DNA from: a bacterium
GTDB lineage: Bacteria > Babelota > Babeliae > Babelales > GCA-2401785
Length of the DNA: 5,996 nt
NCBI GenBank assembly: GCA_030629865.1
Contig: DAOVOC010000055.1
Span: forward strand, 1-5,996
Direction: 5' to 3'
The notes beneath the pieces are model-generated. The model searched no databases and was not told the DNA's origin. It saw nothing but the letters and a program-made list of their open reading frames with translations. The position numbers and the translations under genes were made by a program. Positions 4,589 through 5,996 of this stretch are shown here, piece after piece (position 1 is the first letter of the stretch; each line of letters opens with the position of its first letter).

Positions 4589-5996
4589 TTCCATGGTTTA
4601 TTCCGTCAAGATATTTTGAGGGGGCAGGAACAATGAAAAATAATGTCAAATTTGGTTTGTACGGTTTATTTGGACTGGTCGCGCTCGCCACGCTTATGGC
4701 GTATGCACCAACTATGAACTTTGGTTTTATGTTCGATGATGCACCGACCATTGTTGATAATTTTTATTTAAAGCTTCAGTCTTACGGATCGCTATTTTTT
4801 GCCCACTCACGTTGGGTTTCCATGATTATGAATGCATTTACATATCATACTTGGGGGCTCAGGCCGTACGCTTTTCGTGTTTTTAATCTAGGAATGCATA
4901 TTTTTAATGCATTTCTTTTGTTCATTATTTTTAAAACACTTCTTGCGGGCCTAAAACGTTCGAGCTTTGCGAAAAAAAATGCCGGTCTGATTTCTGTGCT
5001 GGCGGCAGGCCTTTTTTTATTACATCCGGTTCAAACGCAAACAGCAACGTACATTACGCAAATGCGACTCGAAGGGCTGGCAACGTGTTTTGTGCTGTTG
5101 ATTATAGGATTATTTGTTTTAGCAACAAAGTTAAAAAAAGTTTGGCTTAAAGTCGCTTGCTTTGGATTTGCTACTTTTTTGGCGGCTATTTCGGCGGGAA
5201 CTAAAGAGATTATCGTCATGTTGCCGATATTGCTGCTTATGGTTGATCTTTTTTTTATAGCTCAATGGAAACATTGGAAAGAGTTTTTGTTTAGGCTTCC
5301 AGTCCATGCTTTGATTGCTGTTGCTCTTTATGGTTCATTTTACCGTTTTTCATTTTCATCAACAGTTCCGTTTTCGCTTTCGAGTGTTGTCAGTCTTGAT
5401 GCTGCATTAGATTGCAATCGTGGTAATTTGCTTACAGAAGCGCCAACGGTAAAAATTACGGCGCTTCGTTACATGATTTCTGAGTTCAAAGTTTTATTGC
5501 ATTACATAATCATGTTCTTTTTGCCAAGAGGTTTGAGCTTTGATTATGACTATAAAATGGCAGAAAGCTTTTGGCAGTTTGACGTTGTTGCTCCGCTTAT
5601 GGCGCTGATTGCTATTTTCTCTGCAGCTGTTTTTTCGTGGCTCCGTGATAAAAGTAGCCTGGTTGCATTTTCTATTGTGTGGTTTTTCTTAGCCGTTGGG
5701 CCGCGTGCCAGCATTGTGCCTTCTGCCGAAATGGCGAACGACTACAAAACATACCTTGGCTCAGTTGGCATGATGCTTTTGCTTTCGTACCTGGTTGTTT
5801 ATGTAGTTATGTGGATTGCTGCGTTTCTGCGAGAACATGGATGGAAGTGGTCCGATCGTGCGTATCAATACGCTTTTGCATTCTTGTTACTTTTTTCTTC
5901 GTACAAGGCGACCGTTGCTAGAAATGATGTGTGGAGTTCTGATTTAAAATTTTGGGGTGATGTTATTCGCAAAGCGCCAAATAAATCGAGGGCTTA
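4585..5996 (+). CDS. Second TMTC-like GT-C membrane protein, partial (3' end outside window)
   Basis: The frame is open for 470 codons without a stop to the window edge. The product is a paralogue of the preceding protein and lines up along its whole visible length. Shared blocks include F50-D51-D52 (same residue positions if translation starts at 4585), LFLLHP followed by QTQ, RLEGLA, GTKEI, ISEFKV, DYK-x-YL, ARN-x-VWSS and the final FW-x-D...RKAP-x-K-x-RA. In the first copy that last block leads directly into TPR unit 1, so a TPR tail probably follows beyond the window. About 11-12 hydrophobic segments are visible. The start at 4585 (ATGA overlap) is chosen over 4633, but 4633 is credible. 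Predicted role is the same lipid-linked sugar transfer at the membrane, possibly with a different acceptor. Identity as a paralogue is clear; function is inferred. Confidence 0.85.
   Translation, partial: MIPWFIPSRYFEGAGTMKNNVKFGLYGLFGLVALATLMAYAPTMNFGFMFDDAPTIVDNFYLKLQSYGSLFFAHSRWVSMIMNAFTYHTWGLRPYAFRVFNLGMHIFNAFLLFIIFKTLLAGLKRSSFAKKNAGLISVLAAGLFLLHPVQTQTATYITQMRLEGLATCFVLLIIGLFVLATKLKKVWLKVACFGFATFLAAISAGTKEIIVMLPILLLMVDLFFIAQWKHWKEFLFRLPVHALIAVALYGSFYRFSFSSTVPFSLSSVVSLDAALDCNRGNLLTEAPTVKITALRYMISEFKVLLHYIIMFFLPRGLSFDYDYKMAESFWQFDVVAPLMALIAIFSAAVFSWLRDKSSLVAFSIVWFFLAVGPRASIVPSAEMANDYKTYLGSVGMMLLLSYLVVYVVMWIAAFLREHGWKWSDRAYQYAFAFLLLFSSYKATVARNDVWSSDLKFWGDVIRKAPNKSRA

Noticed and set aside
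2638..4751. Several minus-strand and alternative-frame open frames of 62-91 codons
   Set aside because: All lie within or nearly within the TMTC-like genes, with no Shine-Dalgarno, domain or conserved motif of their own.
5679..5921. 80-codon open frame on the + strand
   Set aside because: It is an out-of-frame shadow of the second TMTC-like gene, whose frame here carries conserved paralogue motifs (DYK-x-YL).
1..5996. CRISPR array, insertion sequence or toxin-antitoxin module
   Set aside because: No spaced direct repeat array, transposase motif, terminal inverted repeats or small two-gene toxin pair is visible on either strand.

Overview
The window is a chromosomal segment of a bacterium with a fairly low GC content by eye, the standard genetic code (TGA is used as a stop) and clear Shine-Dalgarno sites. 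Two genes encode large polytopic membrane proteins of the GT-C/TMTC-like type, of which one carries a tetratricopeptide (TPR) tail and the other is cut before any tail could appear. An altered M50 protein sits next to an aminoacyl-tRNA synthetase gene. This would fit an uncultured or host-associated Gram-negative lineage; Dependentiae-like or Omnitrophota-like bacteria came to mind. The sequence alone does not fix the phylum, and nothing indicates a plasmid, phage or insertion sequence.

Layout. (1) Positions 1-38 are the 3' part of a tRNA reading rightward, probably tRNA-Asp, followed by a strong intrinsic terminator at 63-99. (2) Positions 124-2038 form a leftward two-gene operon. A small M50/site-2-protease-like membrane protein whose HExxH motif has become RGFSR comes first, then tyrS, 10 bp apart with the first stop codon overlapping the tyrS ribosome binding site. 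(3) Positions 2039-2236 are a 198 bp divergent promoter region. (4) Positions 2237-4588 encode a 783-residue multi-spanning GT-C-like protein with eight gapless 34-residue TPR units and a short NGDG-containing tail. (5) Positions 4585-5996 are the first 470 codons of a paralogue of that gene, overlapping it by ATGA and running off the window.

How the genes relate. The rightward pair looks like a tandem duplication of a membrane glycosyltransferase-like gene. Both copies keep an F-D-D motif in the first predicted extracytoplasmic loop, an R-L-E-G-L motif, G-T-K-E-I, a D-Y-K-x-Y-L motif and a W-S-S / R-K-A-P junction that in the first copy leads into the TPRs. The likely role is transfer of a lipid-linked sugar to an extracytoplasmic acceptor, with TPRs contacting the acceptor; this is inferred from family resemblance. 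The leftward operon pairs housekeeping tyrosyl-tRNA charging with a probable pseudoprotease. The two most unusual things here are the pseudo-site-2-protease and the tandem TMTC-like pair.
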